Shown here: piece after piece, positions 11,315 through 23,900 of the stretch
Layout: the number at the start of each line of letters is the position of its first letter
How positions within the stretch are numbered: position 1 is the first letter of the stretch
Assembly (NCBI GenBank): GCA_023078555.1
Contig: CM041203.1
Span: forward strand, 1,073,481 to 1,137,480
Origin: Ulva prolifera
Taxonomy: Eukaryota; Chlorophyta; Ulvophyceae; Ulvales; Ulvaceae
Direction: 5' to 3'
DNA: 64,000 nucleotides
Notes under the pieces: model-generated
Seen by the model: only the letters and a program-made list of their open reading frames with translations
What the model was told of the DNA's origin: nothing
Database searches by the model: none
Made by a program: the position numbers and the translations under genes

Positions 11315-12214
11315 ATGAGTCGTCGTGCAGTGATCGAGTCGCCAATCGACACCACGCCGATGTGCAAGCCCGCCGTGACCACACGCGCCGGCAGGGTCGT
11401 CCAGCAGTCCCGGAGATTCCAGGAGCAGGACGACCAGCCTCCAGCGGCTCTTCCGTCCGAGCCTTGCGCACCGGCCGCCAACAAGCCACAGCTGAAGCGC
11501 GGGCCAGACACCCTCAAAGCCACCGCACAGGCAGACGGCCCGCTCTGCGACCTGACAACTGCCACCGATCAGCCGCGCAAGGAGCCGGACACCGAGTCTG
11601 CGCCTCACCATGCATGCCCCGCGGCGACGAAGCGGCAGCGCCTGGTCCGGCTCGACGCGCTCATCGCCGACACGCTTCAGCGCTCCAACACGGCGCCGCA
11701 GCGCACGGCGGCCGCGGCGCGCAAGGCCCGCAAGCAGGCGGCGCGGCTTCAGGTCAAGCGCCGCCGCGTCCCCGCCGGCCTGCGGCTCACCGCGGACGAG
11801 TTCGCGGCGGTGCACGACTGCGCGCTCGTGGAGGAGGCGTACGAGTCCGCCGCGGCCGCGGTGCGGGAGCAGGCGGCGGAGCTGCAGCGCGACATGCAGC
11901 TGCTGCTGGTGCGCTCGGCGGCCGTGAAGGCGCACGAGCTGCGCGCCGGCGAGCTCAAGGCTGCGGCGCGCGGCATCGGCGCGGCGGAGCTGCGCCCCGC
12001 GCTGCAGGAGCTGCAGCGTGTGGGGTGGGAGCTGCAGCTGCAGGAGCGCGAGGCGGAGATCTACGTGAGCGTGAGCGAGGTGAAGACGGCGGAGGCTCAG
12101 GCGGCGGCGGCGGAGATGGCGAAGCGCATGATGGAGGCGAAGATGCGTGTGCCGCGGGGGGTGCGGCTGCGTGGCGTCGCCGCAGCGCTGCTCGGGGAGG
12201 CCTGGGCTGCCTGA
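11315..12214 (+). CDS. Intronless basic coiled-coil protein, 299 aa, function unknown
   Basis: The ATG at 11315 (context GAAAATGAG) opens a 299-codon frame in very GC-rich DNA; the frame is open further upstream but without better context. The N-terminal third is polar and proline-rich. About residues 105-145 carry basic patches (TKRQRLVRLD, ARKARKQAARLQVKRRR) that could act as a nuclear localisation signal. Residues about 160-285 are long alanine/glutamate/arginine/leucine-rich helices, predicted coiled coil. No enzyme motif or known family is visible. Because the DNA is so GC-rich, the opposite strand is also open over the whole length (11189-12232), but the plus frame has the better start and composition. 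It could be a lineage-specific nuclear protein. Confidence 0.5.
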   Translation: MSRRAVIESPIDTTPMCKPAVTTRAGRVVQQSRRFQEQDDQPPAALPSEPCAPAANKPQLKRGPDTLKATAQADGPLCDLTTATDQPRKEPDTESAPHHACPAATKRQRLVRLDALIADTLQRSNTAPQRTAAAARKARKQAARLQVKRRRVPAGLRLTADEFAAVHDCALVEEAYESAAAAVREQAAELQRDMQLLLVRSAAVKAHELRAGELKAAARGIGAAELRPALQELQRVGWELQLQEREAEIYVSVSEVKTAEAQAAAAEMAKRMMEAKMRVPRGVRLRGVAAALLGEAWAA

Positions 12215-13402
12215 CAACCCACAGCACAGCACAGCACAGCGGCCGTGAGCCGGGAGGGGGTAGGAGAATGCCCCCCACTCGCTGCACGGCCGCCCCCCTC
12301 AGCTTGCGAGATAATGGCTGTCCACATCGAGCGGGAGATGCGCGCACGGGTTGTGCGTGCTTCTGTGCTCGACTAGGTCACCGCAAATAATGATAGGCAT
12401 CAAGGCAGCCTGTCTGGCGCGCCGGATTTGGGGAGATATTTTCGTGTAGATGGTCCATGTGGGCGTCAACAGTATGGTGCTGTGTGAGGCATGAGTGCAG
12501 TTAAGAGCGCCACAGCGCCGCCCCCATGCAGCCTTCAGGCCCTGCACGGCCCGCAGTGGCAGTGGCAGTGCGACGCATGGAGCGGCGAGAGCGAGCCTTG
12601 CAGCAGGTCTTTCCTTCACCAGTTCAGGTTTCAGGAGTTTGCAGCGGGTGTGGCTGCAGTGAGTCAGCAGCCGAGATGGGCAGTGGGTCGAGTCGGTAGG
12701 TTCAGGTGGGTGACTCTGTGGTTGTATCGTGCCGACGAGCCGGCGTGTGCTTGCCCAGAGCAGAGGCACGTAGATGTAATCTCGCGCCCACACGCAGTCG
12801 TGATGCTGGTGGCACAGCCATACACAGCATGGATGTCTTGACATGATGCGAAGCGGTTGCGTGAAAGACTGTCAGCAGCCGCGGTGCCACGCACCGGCAT
12901 TCATTCAACCAGCTCATGAACTCGCGGGAGGCGCTGCTATGTGCAGACTTGAACCGGGACGACGGAGACGGTTGCAGCAGACACATGCTGGAGCCCTGCA
13001 TTCATTCCAATGCTGCCAGCATGGTGATGTGCATGGGATTGTGGTGTAAGCTCCGTCCTGCAGCAGGATCGGAGAAAGAGGCAAGGTGGTGCTCTGGATA
13101 ACATGCGACGATGCCACAGCAGCGGGGGGGGGGGGGGGCTGGGCCGCGCCGAGGCCACACAGGCTGTGTCTTACACACTAGGACTAGCAGGAAGCGATGT
13201 GGTCGCCAATTATGCCATGCCTGCTCCTGCCATCAGAATAAACACCACTACAAAGAGGCTGAGCGCCCATAAATTCAGGCATCGCAGGCGAACCGTAGCT
13301 ACGGTAGTTCTGACCAACATATAAATCAACTGAAAGTGGCTGCCCATGCTCTCTGGTGGCCACCACTGCAATGGTACTAGGCAAGAAATCATGGCTGACA
13401 GT
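12215..13402. other. Intergenic stretch
   Basis: No supported gene. A four-fold CACAG tandem lies at 12219-12240, just after the coiled-coil gene, and a run of 15 G lies at 13124-13138. The right end is the 3' flank of the PRX-like gene. Confidence 0.5.
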
Positions 13403-14440
13403 TCAGAAATAGTCTGGTGCTTGTCCCGGATGCCATTTGACACTGCATCCCATGCTTGGCTTGCCTGCAGGCGCTGCTTCGCCGTTGATCGTGGCATCGA
13501 GAGCTTGGCGCAGCTCGTTTCCAGTCACAGGGGTGCCTGCACCCGGTCGCGAGGCATCAAATCGCCCATGGTAGGTCAGCTTCAAGTCGCTGTCGAAGCA
13601 GTAGAACTCTGGTGTGCACATGGCCTTGTATGCCTGTATACCAGTCTTCCACTAGGTTATTTGACGAGTGTATGGCATCAAGCATGTGCAAGATCCCTGC
13701 CTGACACAGTCGTCACCAAATCGGACCAAAGATGCACATGATTCAGCTTTACTGCACCATCACCATATGGCAAACACGCGCCTTTGCCACATCTTGAGTC
13801 TCATCGTAAAGGTATGGGAACGTGTAGTTGTTCTCTTCCGCATCTTTGGCCATCATGTCCGGTCCGTCCTGCATTCGTACACCATGGTCAAGAGCTGAAA
13901 TATGGTAGGCGGTACGGCCTTGAGGTTAATCGGCATCTGTTGGGAAGCCCAATCGCAGGACGTGCCTGTGGATGTGTCTGGACTGAGTTTGAAGAAATGG
14001 CCACGACCCCCATGCCACGCTGCTGGTATTCCATGCCAACGTTGGCGATCTCCTTCTTCAGAATTACGACGAAGGGGCAATGGTTTGAAATGATCATGAC
14101 CAGGACGCCATGCTTCCCCTTAACATCTGAGAGAGAAACGGTCTCCCCTGTCCTAGGATCGGGAAGCTGCAACAACATCCAGGGCTGAGTTCACGGACCA
14201 TCTTTAATTACATTTACAACAATGATGTCATGAGGGATCGAGGCAAACCGGCTTGTGCATGCTGCTGTCTGTGCACAACACACACTGGCTGAAGCATACC
14301 TGGAAGTCAGGAGCCACCGTGCCCAAGGGTAGATCATACGATTCTTTGACTACCATTGCTTTGACTTTTCTGCGATATGCTGGAGGCCGGAGTGAGACAG
14401 AAGCACACCCAAGCGTGCTCTCAAATCGGCACTTGAGCAT
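13403..14440 (-). CDS. Thioredoxin-fold peroxiredoxin-like protein (PRX_like1 type), 219 aa, 4 exons
   Basis: Exons on the minus strand are 14440-14300, 14166-13966, 13868-13782 and 13633-13403; all junctions are phase 0. The product matches bacterial-type AhpC/TSA-like proteins of the PRX_like1 group. It has LGTVAPDF at the start of the fold, then LVMIISNHCPFV, an active-site region with one cysteine (CPFV rather than CPxC), YLYDETQDVAKAY, CTPEFYCFDSDLKL and the tail GCSVKWHPG. The first about 28 residues (MLKCRFESTLGCASVSLRPP...) are basic and acid-free, like a plastid or mitochondrial transit peptide; translation could also start at the internal Met 29. Two of its three introns use GC donors (CAG|GCACGT and AAG|GCGCGT). 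Likely role: thiol-dependent redox protein; the substrate is unknown. Confidence 0.85.
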
Positions 14441-14973
14441 CCAGGAATCTTACCTCGCAGCGTTGAGTGCAGACACGCAGTTGTTCACCGTGTTTTGGCC
14501 TTAACTCTACGTGGCTCGAGATTCACATACATACACAGTCTTCTGGGCTCGCTCCCAGCCCGCCCAGTCGTCTTCGCTGTCCTGGCGCATTCCCGTGCCG
14601 CGATAAATCGTGACGTTCCCTGCTCCGCTCATTGTCTCCGTTTGGACCCGCGAAATCGAGGAGATCCCCTTGAACACATGGCCAAATATTGTGGTGCGCA
14701 ACCGTCACGAAAATGTGGACGTCGCGACTGCGTTCCATGTTTTGCAGGGAGACAGTCACTTGGTTTGTATTGTACTGCTTACACAGTTGCCAGTATCGTT
14801 GCCAGGATGTAGTGCATTTCAGTCGGAGCAGCGTGAGGATGTGGTCCAAGTGGATATAGAACCAACACCTTTCTGTTCGTCAGGCAGGCATCGCCTTTGC
14901 CTCGTCCATGCCCGTCAACGGAGCTGAACAAGCCACAGCGGTGCGTGCAGGGCAACGCTGGGAAACGCCGATC
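14441..14973. promoter_or_regulatory. Divergent upstream region between the PRX-like gene and ASCC3
   Basis: The PRX-like gene leaves to the left and ASCC3 to the right, so this roughly 530-bp interval should hold both promoters. A 41-codon minus-strand frame (14632-14507, MSGAGNVTIYRGTGMRQD...) starts with ATG and is not impossible as a small gene, but it has no recognised relative. No TATA-like element was assigned. Confidence 0.35.
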
Positions 14974-17900
14974 ATGGCTTTTCCTCCCTCCCTGAACTCC
15001 CTCCGAATATCGCTTTCTGTAGCATCACAGGCATCTCGCAGTGATCAGAGTACATTCTTTGTTGCGGTCTGACACTAGACATGCGCACTGGTCGAAATGT
15101 AAATTGTGCACCAGTGGCACACACGCCAGCGGCATTGCACCGAAACATGACAAAAGGCGCTTAGCACTGCTATATGTAGGAAGGCCATGCGCATTACCCT
15201 CGCTTTACCGGCTGGCTGAGGGCGAATGGCTTCCCGACGCCTACGTCAGGTGTTTCCACCGACAGCCTACTCCTCGAGCAGCGTCAGGCTCTACAGAAAC
15301 TGTCAAATGAAGACGACCCCGTGCAACACATCTTGGGAGATCGCGCAAACGATGCTCCCCACTCGGCGAAAGCAGCTAATGCAGCATTTCTGGCTGCACT
15401 GTCAGACGCCATGCACACTGAGATTGGTGGTCAAGAACTACAAAGCATTGCATTTGATGTCTTCATCTCTCTGCAGCGTGATGGCTTTTCCAGCGGCCCG
15501 CCGGGCCTGTCACAGCTGCTGGGTACCAAGGTCACACCAGATGAGTTCAACCGTGTGCAACAAGCCCACTCTGAGCTCGCCTCAGCAAGGCAGAGCCTTG
15601 GCCTGGCACCTGCAGAGCGACCAGCCCCTGCACCTGAAGCTGCCCCCGGGAGTCCGAAGTTCTTCGAGCCGACAAACGAGCCCTTTCCATTCAATGCAAC
15701 AACCTTCCTCACGAGGATGTGTGCACCTCCAGCCATCCACAAGAAGGCCCCCACCACCGCACCAGCGGCACCCACGCCAGCCAGCCTGGCCAAGGCTCAC
15801 GCCCAGCAGCTCCAGAGCGCCGCGGACGCGCTTCCGTCCACGTTCCAGCTCGTAGCCCCAGAGCCCCCCAAGCCACACACTGCGGCGCAACTCCACGGAG
15901 ACCTCGACCGAGCCCGAGGCAAGATGTCCCTCACCACGCTCGAACGCATCGTGTGTGAGATAACGGGGCAGTCCCCCCCCAGCCGCGGCGGCGATGAGAC
16001 CGTGCTGCTGCTGGTCGTGCAGACGCTGCTGCTCAACAGCGACCCCGACGCAGCTGCCGGCCAGCTTCTCGAGGTCCTTGGCTTTGACCACATGGACCGC
16101 ATCAGCGACATCGTGAACAAGCGCGAGGTGCGGCCCTGCCTCACCCCCCTTGTGTCCCTCACACCAACCTGCTATCCGCACCCACGTGCCTGGGGACCAC
16201 TTCGCTGCTCCTAGTCGCTCCCCCACGGCCCGACCCCCATTCTTCTCTTGAATTTCCACCGGTTTACCTATTCAATCTGTACCAGCGGCGACGCGAACAC
16301 CTCTCTGCCACATCTGTGCCATGCATCTGCAAGAGCGGCATAACTCAACTCTGTGATGTTTGCGGCAGCGAGTAGCTGTGGAAGGGCGGGCCGCGCCGGT
16401 GAACGCAGACCGCACAGCCCAGCCCAAGCTGCAACGGCGCCGATCTACCTGAGGAGGGGTGCGCACAGCGAGCGCGTGCGCCAGCCACATGCATGACCGC
16501 CGCCGCGCCGCGTGACAGCCGCGCTGTGCAGGTCATCCTCGAGAGCTTGCGGGCCGCGATTGCGACACTACGGAGCGAGGAGGAGCAGCCCGACTCCGCG
16601 AACCTGTCGGTGCTGTGCCAGGTGAACACGGCGTCGCAGAAGGCGATCCAGAAGATGGAGCGCAAGGCGAACAAGCGGCGCACGGCGAAGCAGGGTAACA
16701 AGGACTCCCGGGAGGCGGACTTTGACTTTGTGCGGGCTGCCGGCTGGGCGGCACTGCAGGTGCGCAACCCCCCCCCCCCCCCCCCCCCCCCCCCTCCCGT
16801 TTGCCGCCGTGCGCTGTGGTGGCGTCCGCGGGATGTTTACAGTGCTTCCTGCCCTTGGAGCGCTGCAGCAGCGATGGTTCTGTGCGTAGCTTGTCAGCAC
16901 ATGTTCGCGTGCCGGGGCTATCGATCGTCACATCGACCCAGGCGTGTGGTCACGCATGCATGGTCCGCCCCGGCGCCGCACCCCAACGGCTGTGGTTGGG
17001 CGTCAGCACGTCGGCGCCGCACCCAACCACACCCGTTGGGCTTCAGGCATCGCGTGTGCTCCATATGTGAGTAGCTGCGGCTGGGGGTCTTCGTGTGGAC
17101 GATTTCGGGACGGTGTGTGGGTCCAGGCTCACCCCCACCGCAAATGCATGAGACTCATGCATGCGTGGCGGTGCAGGACACCGAGGTCGACTACTCCAAC
17201 GTGCTCACGCTCGGCGACGTGGAGATCGCGATCGGCGACAGCTCCGGCGCGAAGAAGGCGCTGCCGCCGGGCACCAAGCGCAACGTGTTTGGTGGCTACG
17301 AGGTCGTCGATGTGCCGGCGCTGGACCCCGGGCGGCTGCTGCCGCCGCCGCAGCTCGTGCAGATCGGGGTGCTGGAGGACTGGGCGCAGACGGCGTTCAA
17401 GGGCTACAAGACGCTCAACCGCATCCAGTCGCAGATCTTCCAGGCACGATGCTCCGTCCGTGGGAATTTTCGTCTGTTCAATCATGTATTCAACCGTACA
17501 TTCAACCGCGTATTTCAAAACCTGGATTTTTTCAAACCCCCCATGCGGTCATTCCCCCCATCACCTTCCCACAATCTCACACTCTGCAACACCAAAGCTC
17601 AGACTCGCATCGCACCCGCGCCTCCCCTGCCGCCGCCAGCACGTTGCAGATAATGTGCCCATCCCGGCCACATGCATGCAGACCGGGCTGCACAGCAACG
17701 AGAACATGCTGGTGTGCGCGCCGACGGGCGCGGGCAAGACCAACATCGCGATGATTGCCGTGCTGCGCGAGGTCGGGCTGCACCGGCGGGAGGGCGTGCT
17801 CGCCCGCGACGAGTTCAAGATCGTGTACGTCGCGCCGATGAAGGCGCTGGCCGCGGAGGTCACGCGTACCTTTGGGTCCCGCCTCGAGGCGATCGGCATC

Positions 17901-20900
17901 CAGGTGCGTGCAAGGCCCCACCCCCCCTTGCCACGCGGCGGACGCGTTTACGATTCTGTTTCCTGGCTTGGTCGTGCCGTGCGTGCGCAACAGATCGGTC
18001 GTATCAGCCAGGGCCTGATGACCACGCCCAGGGCTGTCTCTTCTCGAATTCATTGGCGTGCTAACAGCCCACATCAACGAGAGTTGTGAAAGCCGTGAAA
18101 GGCTTGAGCGCAGCAAGGTGTTGAGTACGACAATCCGCCTGTCGGTCAGTGCAGCATGCAGTCGACATCAGTCCCGCAGCTTTAGACAGGTCAGTCACAG
18201 CAGCGTGCCCTGATCGCCGCAGATGCCCACACGCAATCACATACCAATAGTCAATGTCCAATAGGATACGGCTCAGTAAATTTAGATTTACTTTACTTTA
18301 CATACCCTGCTCACGCGCCCCGCCGCTGCTCTGTTCGCACGTTGCGCCGGGGAGTGTGGCTTCCAGGGGCGCCCATGCGTTCGCGCACGCGTGCAGGTGC
18401 GGGAGCTCACCGGCGACATGCAGCTGACGAAGGCTGAGCTGGCGGCGACGCAGATGATCGTGACGACGCCGGAGAAGTGGGATGTGATCACGCGCAAGGG
18501 CGGCGACGTGTCCATGGCGGCGCTGGTACGGCTGCTCATCATCGACGAGGTGCACCTCCTCAACGACGACCGCGGCCCCGTCATCGAGACGCTGATCTCC
18601 CGCACCCTCCGCCAGGTGCGCCTCCTGCATGACGCCCCCATGAAGTAGTACAACGAGCGGCGAGCACGGCCCAGCATCAGCTGGCGCCCCTTTGGCCGGG
18701 CACGGCTGCTCCTGCATTGCTGTGCCCGTCGGGCTGTCTGGATGGCGGCTGTGTGGCACGCATGGTGGACCGGCGGGGAACCTGACCGCACCTCAGATCC
18801 GCAGTGTCACCAACACGATTACGCATGCATGTGCGTCATTTCAGCCACCCTGTGGCGTGGAGCGCCACCGACAACCGACGACCATGTACGAGTGCGCTGG
18901 CCCTGTCATCGTATGGCTATGGGGAGGCAGACACCCCCCGAGGAATTCCAACAGCCACCGCCACACCTGCATCTGCGCGCCCCCAACAAGTCTGCCGTCG
19001 GACGGCGTGCCCCGATGAGCCACCAACAAGCCCCCTCCCCTCCGCGTTGCTGCATTGTTACAGCCGCAGCTGCACACATGCATTGCGCCTGTGTGCCTCG
19101 AACCACCCTGGCAGCTACAGCAACACATGCATGGCGAAGCCGTCAGGGAGTCGCCGTCACCTCATGCCCTCGGCTGCCGCAGGTGGAGACGTCCCAGCAG
19201 ATGATCCGCATCGTCGGCCTGTCCGCAACGCTCCCAAACTACACCGACGTCGCCGATTTCCTCGGGGTGCGGCCCTCCGGCCTGTTTCATTTCGGGCCGG
19301 AGTTCCGGCCGGTGCCACTCGCGATGTCGTTCGTCGGCATCACGGAGAAGAACCTGCTGAAGCGGCAGCTGCTGATGACGGAGATCGCGTACGAGCGCAT
19401 CGCGGCGTCGCTGAAGGCCGGCCACCAGGCGATGGTGTTTGTGCACAGCCGGAAGGACACCGCGAAGACGGCCGAGGCGCTCGCGGAGCGCGCGGCCGCC
19501 GAAGGTGCGCTGCACTGCCTGCGATTCTCCTGCAAATCCCGCGGGAGCCCCATCCTGCTTGCGAGCACGCCGCTCCTTCCGCTGCAGATGGCATTGAGGC
19601 TGCGATAAACCTCAATATACCAGCTGTGCTTGAGCCGCTGTGGGACACGGGTCGCAGCCGGAGTGCTCCCGGGCATTGGAAATCCGACGTCTGCACCGTA
19701 CAGACAAATGTCCCATACGCATGAGCTGCATGCATGCATGCGCGTGCAGGCGAGGCGGACCTCTTTGCGCCGCGCGAGGACCACGCGCAGGCGGCGCTGG
19801 TGCAGAAGGACGTGGCGCGGTCGCGCAACGGCCAGGTGAAGGAGCTGTTCAAGTCGGGCTTTGGCATCCACCACGCCGGCATGCTGCGCGCGGACCGCAA
19901 CCTCACGGAGCGCCTCTTCGCGGAAGGCCACGTGAAGGTCCTCTGCTGCACGGCCACGCTTGCCTGGGGCGTCAACCTGCCGGCACACACGGTCATCATC
20001 AAGGGCACCCAGGCGCGCTCCCGAGGCTGTTGTCCTGATGCCTGCTGACGAGCGCTCTCGCGGATGCTCGTGCGCGCGTGAGCGTATGAGCCCGGGGCAA
20101 GCCTCCTCGAGGCTCATGCGATGCACACACGAGCCTCAGACACTGGCGGCCACCCACAACTTGCCCCTGCATCCGATTGAAATCCGACGGCAACGTCACG
20201 ACCAAGGCCGCGCCCGGCTCTTACGCGACTACCCCTCAGGATTGGCACTCACAGCACAGTCAGCATATCTCAAGAACGCCTGCAGAGAGGCACCGTACAG
20301 CAACACAGCACATTCACATCACATCGACACCGCCCCCATACGAGCCACAGGCAGTGTGAGGGTGCCCGGGGGACTGTTGCGCGCCCGGGCGCCGCGACGC
20401 CAGCCGCCTCTTCAGAAGTGCAAAGGAAGCAGACACATGACATACCAGCCACGGCGGCCGTGTCTTACGAGGATACAGCCGGCGAGGCAGGTAGCACCGC
20501 AGGAGGGCTGTGCAAACGACCAGCACAGGACCACAGCAAGCCAACACCGCCACTCCACGTAGACCTGCGCCCTAGCCGCTTCTGCCCGTCAACACCACCT
20601 GTGCACAACAGCACCTCCACCCCCACAGCCACGTCCGCGCAAGCAGCTGTGTGTACCCGCCGGCGCCGCGTGCAGGTGTACGACAGCTCCAAGGGCCGCT
20701 TCACCGACCTCGGCGTCCTCGACGTGCAGCAGATCTTCGGCCGCGCCGGCCGCCCGCAGTTCGACACCCTCGGCGAGGCCCACATCCTCACCACCCACGA
20801 CAAACTCTCGCACTACCTCGGCATGCTCACCGCCTCGACGCCCATCGAGTCGCAGTTCGTGAAGAACCTGCCGGACAACCTCAACGCGGAGGTGGTGCTG

Positions 20901-23900
20901 GGCACGGTGAGCAACGTGACCGAGGCGATGGCGTGGCTCGGGTACAGCTACCTGCACGTGCGCTTGCACCGCAACCCCCTCGCGTACGGCATCACGCCGG
21001 AGCAGCTCGCGGCGGACCCGTCGCTGGACTCGCACCGCCGGGGCCTCGTGGAGCACGCCGCGAAGGTGCGCATCTGCGTGTGCCCGTGTGTCGGTGAGCG
21101 CTGGCTGATGGGCAACGCATGTTTCAATCGTGTGAATGGGTGAGCTCAAGAACATCTCTTAGGACGGGTCTCACACACGCGGTTTCACCTAACTGCTGTC
21201 TGTCCCCATGCGCTGCCTCCTGCATGCGTAGTGTATATTATGCCGTGGGTCTGCATGCATAGACGGGGCCGCGTGTAGCCACCACCGCCTCGCTGCGGTA
21301 TGGCAGCCGCAGTCACACGGCAGGCGCTGAATCTGTGTGGGTGCCACCCGCCACAATTTGAAGGCCGCTTGTGAGAGGGCCATGCGCAACGCACAAGCTG
21401 TTGCCTCGCACGCAGCGCAGGAGGGGCGACCTCCATTTGAATCGATATCGCTGCATCTATGTGTACATGGGGGGTGCGCCTCGCCGCACCCCACGACGAC
21501 TTCGTAATTGATTCGTCAAGGAGTGGCCGTCCCTCGCCAGCAGACGCTTTCAGCAATGTGCAACACTCAGCCCCCCCCTGTGGTACTGCAGACGCTGGAG
21601 GCGTGCAAGATGGCGCGCTTCGACGGCAAGTCGGGCAACCTCTACATGACGGACCTCGGCCGCATCGCCTCGCACCTCTACATCCAGCACGCCTCCATCC
21701 AGATCATCAATGAGTCCTTCGGCCCCGCGATGACGCTCGAGGACCTCTTCTACCTCATCTCGCGCTGCGCGGAGTTTGAGAGCCTGCGGGTGCGGGACGA
21801 GGAGGTCCCCGACCTCGAGAAGCTGCGCGACCGCTACTGCCAGGTCGGCCTGAAGGAGGGGCTCAGCTCGCGCGAGGGCAAGGCGCAGGTCCTGCTGCAG
21901 GTGCGTCTGCCGTGCCACATGCATGGTGCTCATGCATGCGATCTGCTTGGTGGGACCGACAACGCGCCGGCCGTTCCTCCTCCAGTGAAGGCGTGCCGCG
22001 ACGTCCGGCGCTGCGGCATCGAGGCCATGGCTGCATGCTTCTAGGTCTGCAGGTGATCTGTGCAGAGCGTATGTAGTTGCAAAGGACAGAGGCCGGGCAT
22101 CGAGCCGTTTCTCGGAATCCACTCGCAAATCCACTCAGTCATCGCACTAGGCCGGGCACGAGCGCATACCACAGCCCTGCCGGTGATTCCAGCCAACGAT
22201 TGAAGCCCCGCACGGAGCACAATCGCGTTCCCTTTGCACAACGCCACACTCAACCGGCGCAAAGCGTTCGTCACAGGAGCGTATGTATGTACGTATGCAT
22301 GCTGATTGCGCAGCCATGTCCACAGGGACATTGGCAACCCTGACACGCACGCTCACCTGTGCGCCCGGCCCTGCGCAGACCCGCCGCGCCGCCACAGCCG
22401 CAGCTGAGCGTGTGCGCCGCGTGTGCAGACGTTCATCAGCCGCGGCCGCGTGGAGTCGTTCTCGCTGATCGCGGACATGCTGTACGTCGGCGACAACGCG
22501 CCGCGGCTCGCGCGCGCCCTCTTTGAGATCGCGCTGCGCAACCAGTGGGTCGGCACCGTCGCGCTCTGCCTCGATGTCACCAAGATGCTCGACAAGCGCC
22601 TCTGGCGCGAGCAGCACCCCCTCTGGCAGTTCCCGACGCTTCTCGAGGACCACTACGTCACCAAGCTCGAGAAGTTCGGGCTCACCCCGGACGTGCTCTA
22701 TGACATGGACGCCTCCGTGCGCCCTCCCCCTCCACACATGCACATTGGCTGGCGTGCTCTTCGGTCGTGTGCATGCATGTGGAGCATGCATGTGCATTGC
22801 GGCAGCTCTGCATTGGCCGCTAGTTGCCCGCCGTCCTGCCAGCCGGGGCTCTCGTTCGTGCCCCGCATCTGCCTTGTAAGCGTTGAACTTGGGGATCTTT
22901 GCACCGCAAGATATATGTATGCACATCGCGGGTGCGTCGGTGTGGGGGCTTTGGGTTCTGCTTGTGCTAGATGTGGCGTGGGCGCGTTGTGCTGCGGTGG
23001 TGGACATGTTCTTGTGACGCTAGCTATTTCCGCAGTGCTGCCCGCCTCGCAGCCTCCGTCCTTGTGCCACATTGCGTGTCTGTTACAAGGACAGAGAGGC
23101 AGGTAGCACCGCAAGACACAAACAGGGGCACCACACACGCAAGCAACCGCTGGCGCCCACCACGGAACGACACATCGCGTGTGTGAAAGCAGGGGCATGC
23201 ATGCAGGAGCTCGGCAGCATGCTGCGCCACCCCGCGGGCGGGCGCAAGATCAAGGACGCGCTGCTCTTCCTGCCGCGCATCGGCATCTCGTGCACCATCG
23301 CGCCGATCACTCGCACCGTGCTGCGCGTCGTGCTCACGCTGCGGCCGGAGTTCCAGTGGCGCGACAGCGCGCACGGCGCCGCGATGCGCTGGGTCCTCTG
23401 GGTCGAGGACTCCCAGAACGACATGATCTACCACAACGACGTGTGGACGCTGACGAAAAAGATGATGCAGGTGCGCGCCGGGCCCCCGCAGCGCACAGCA
23501 CGCAGCACGCAGCACGGTCATGCCAGTGCGCGATGTTCGTGCCGTTGCACCTCATGCACAGCCCCGCCGCGCATGCATGTTGGATTCATCCGTTCACTTG
23601 GCCTCGAGGCAGCGCGCAACCAGTGTTGGAGGCTCACGGCGGCATGTATCTAGTCTTCATGCTATCATACGCGCGGGTGCCGCGCGGAGTGCTGACGCCT
23701 GGGATCCCGCTACGCGACAGCCCGCGCCGGTGCTACCCTCACCAGACCCGCGCCGCGTGCAGGAGCGTGAGCACCGCGTGACGTTCACCATCCCGCTGTT
23801 CGAGCCGCTCGCGAGCCACTACTACGTGCGCCTCGTGTCGGAGGCGTGGCTGCACGCGGAGTCCTTCGCGGAGCTGCGCCTGCACGGCCTGCGCCTGCCG

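Noticed and set aside
11189-12232. 347-codon minus-strand frame opposite the coiled-coil gene
   Set aside because: Leu/Arg/His-rich composition typical of an antisense reading of alanine-rich coding DNA; no motif.
15582-16259. 225-codon minus-strand frame opposite ASCC3 exon 2
   Set aside because: It is the antisense shadow of a supported, family-matched exon in GC-rich DNA.
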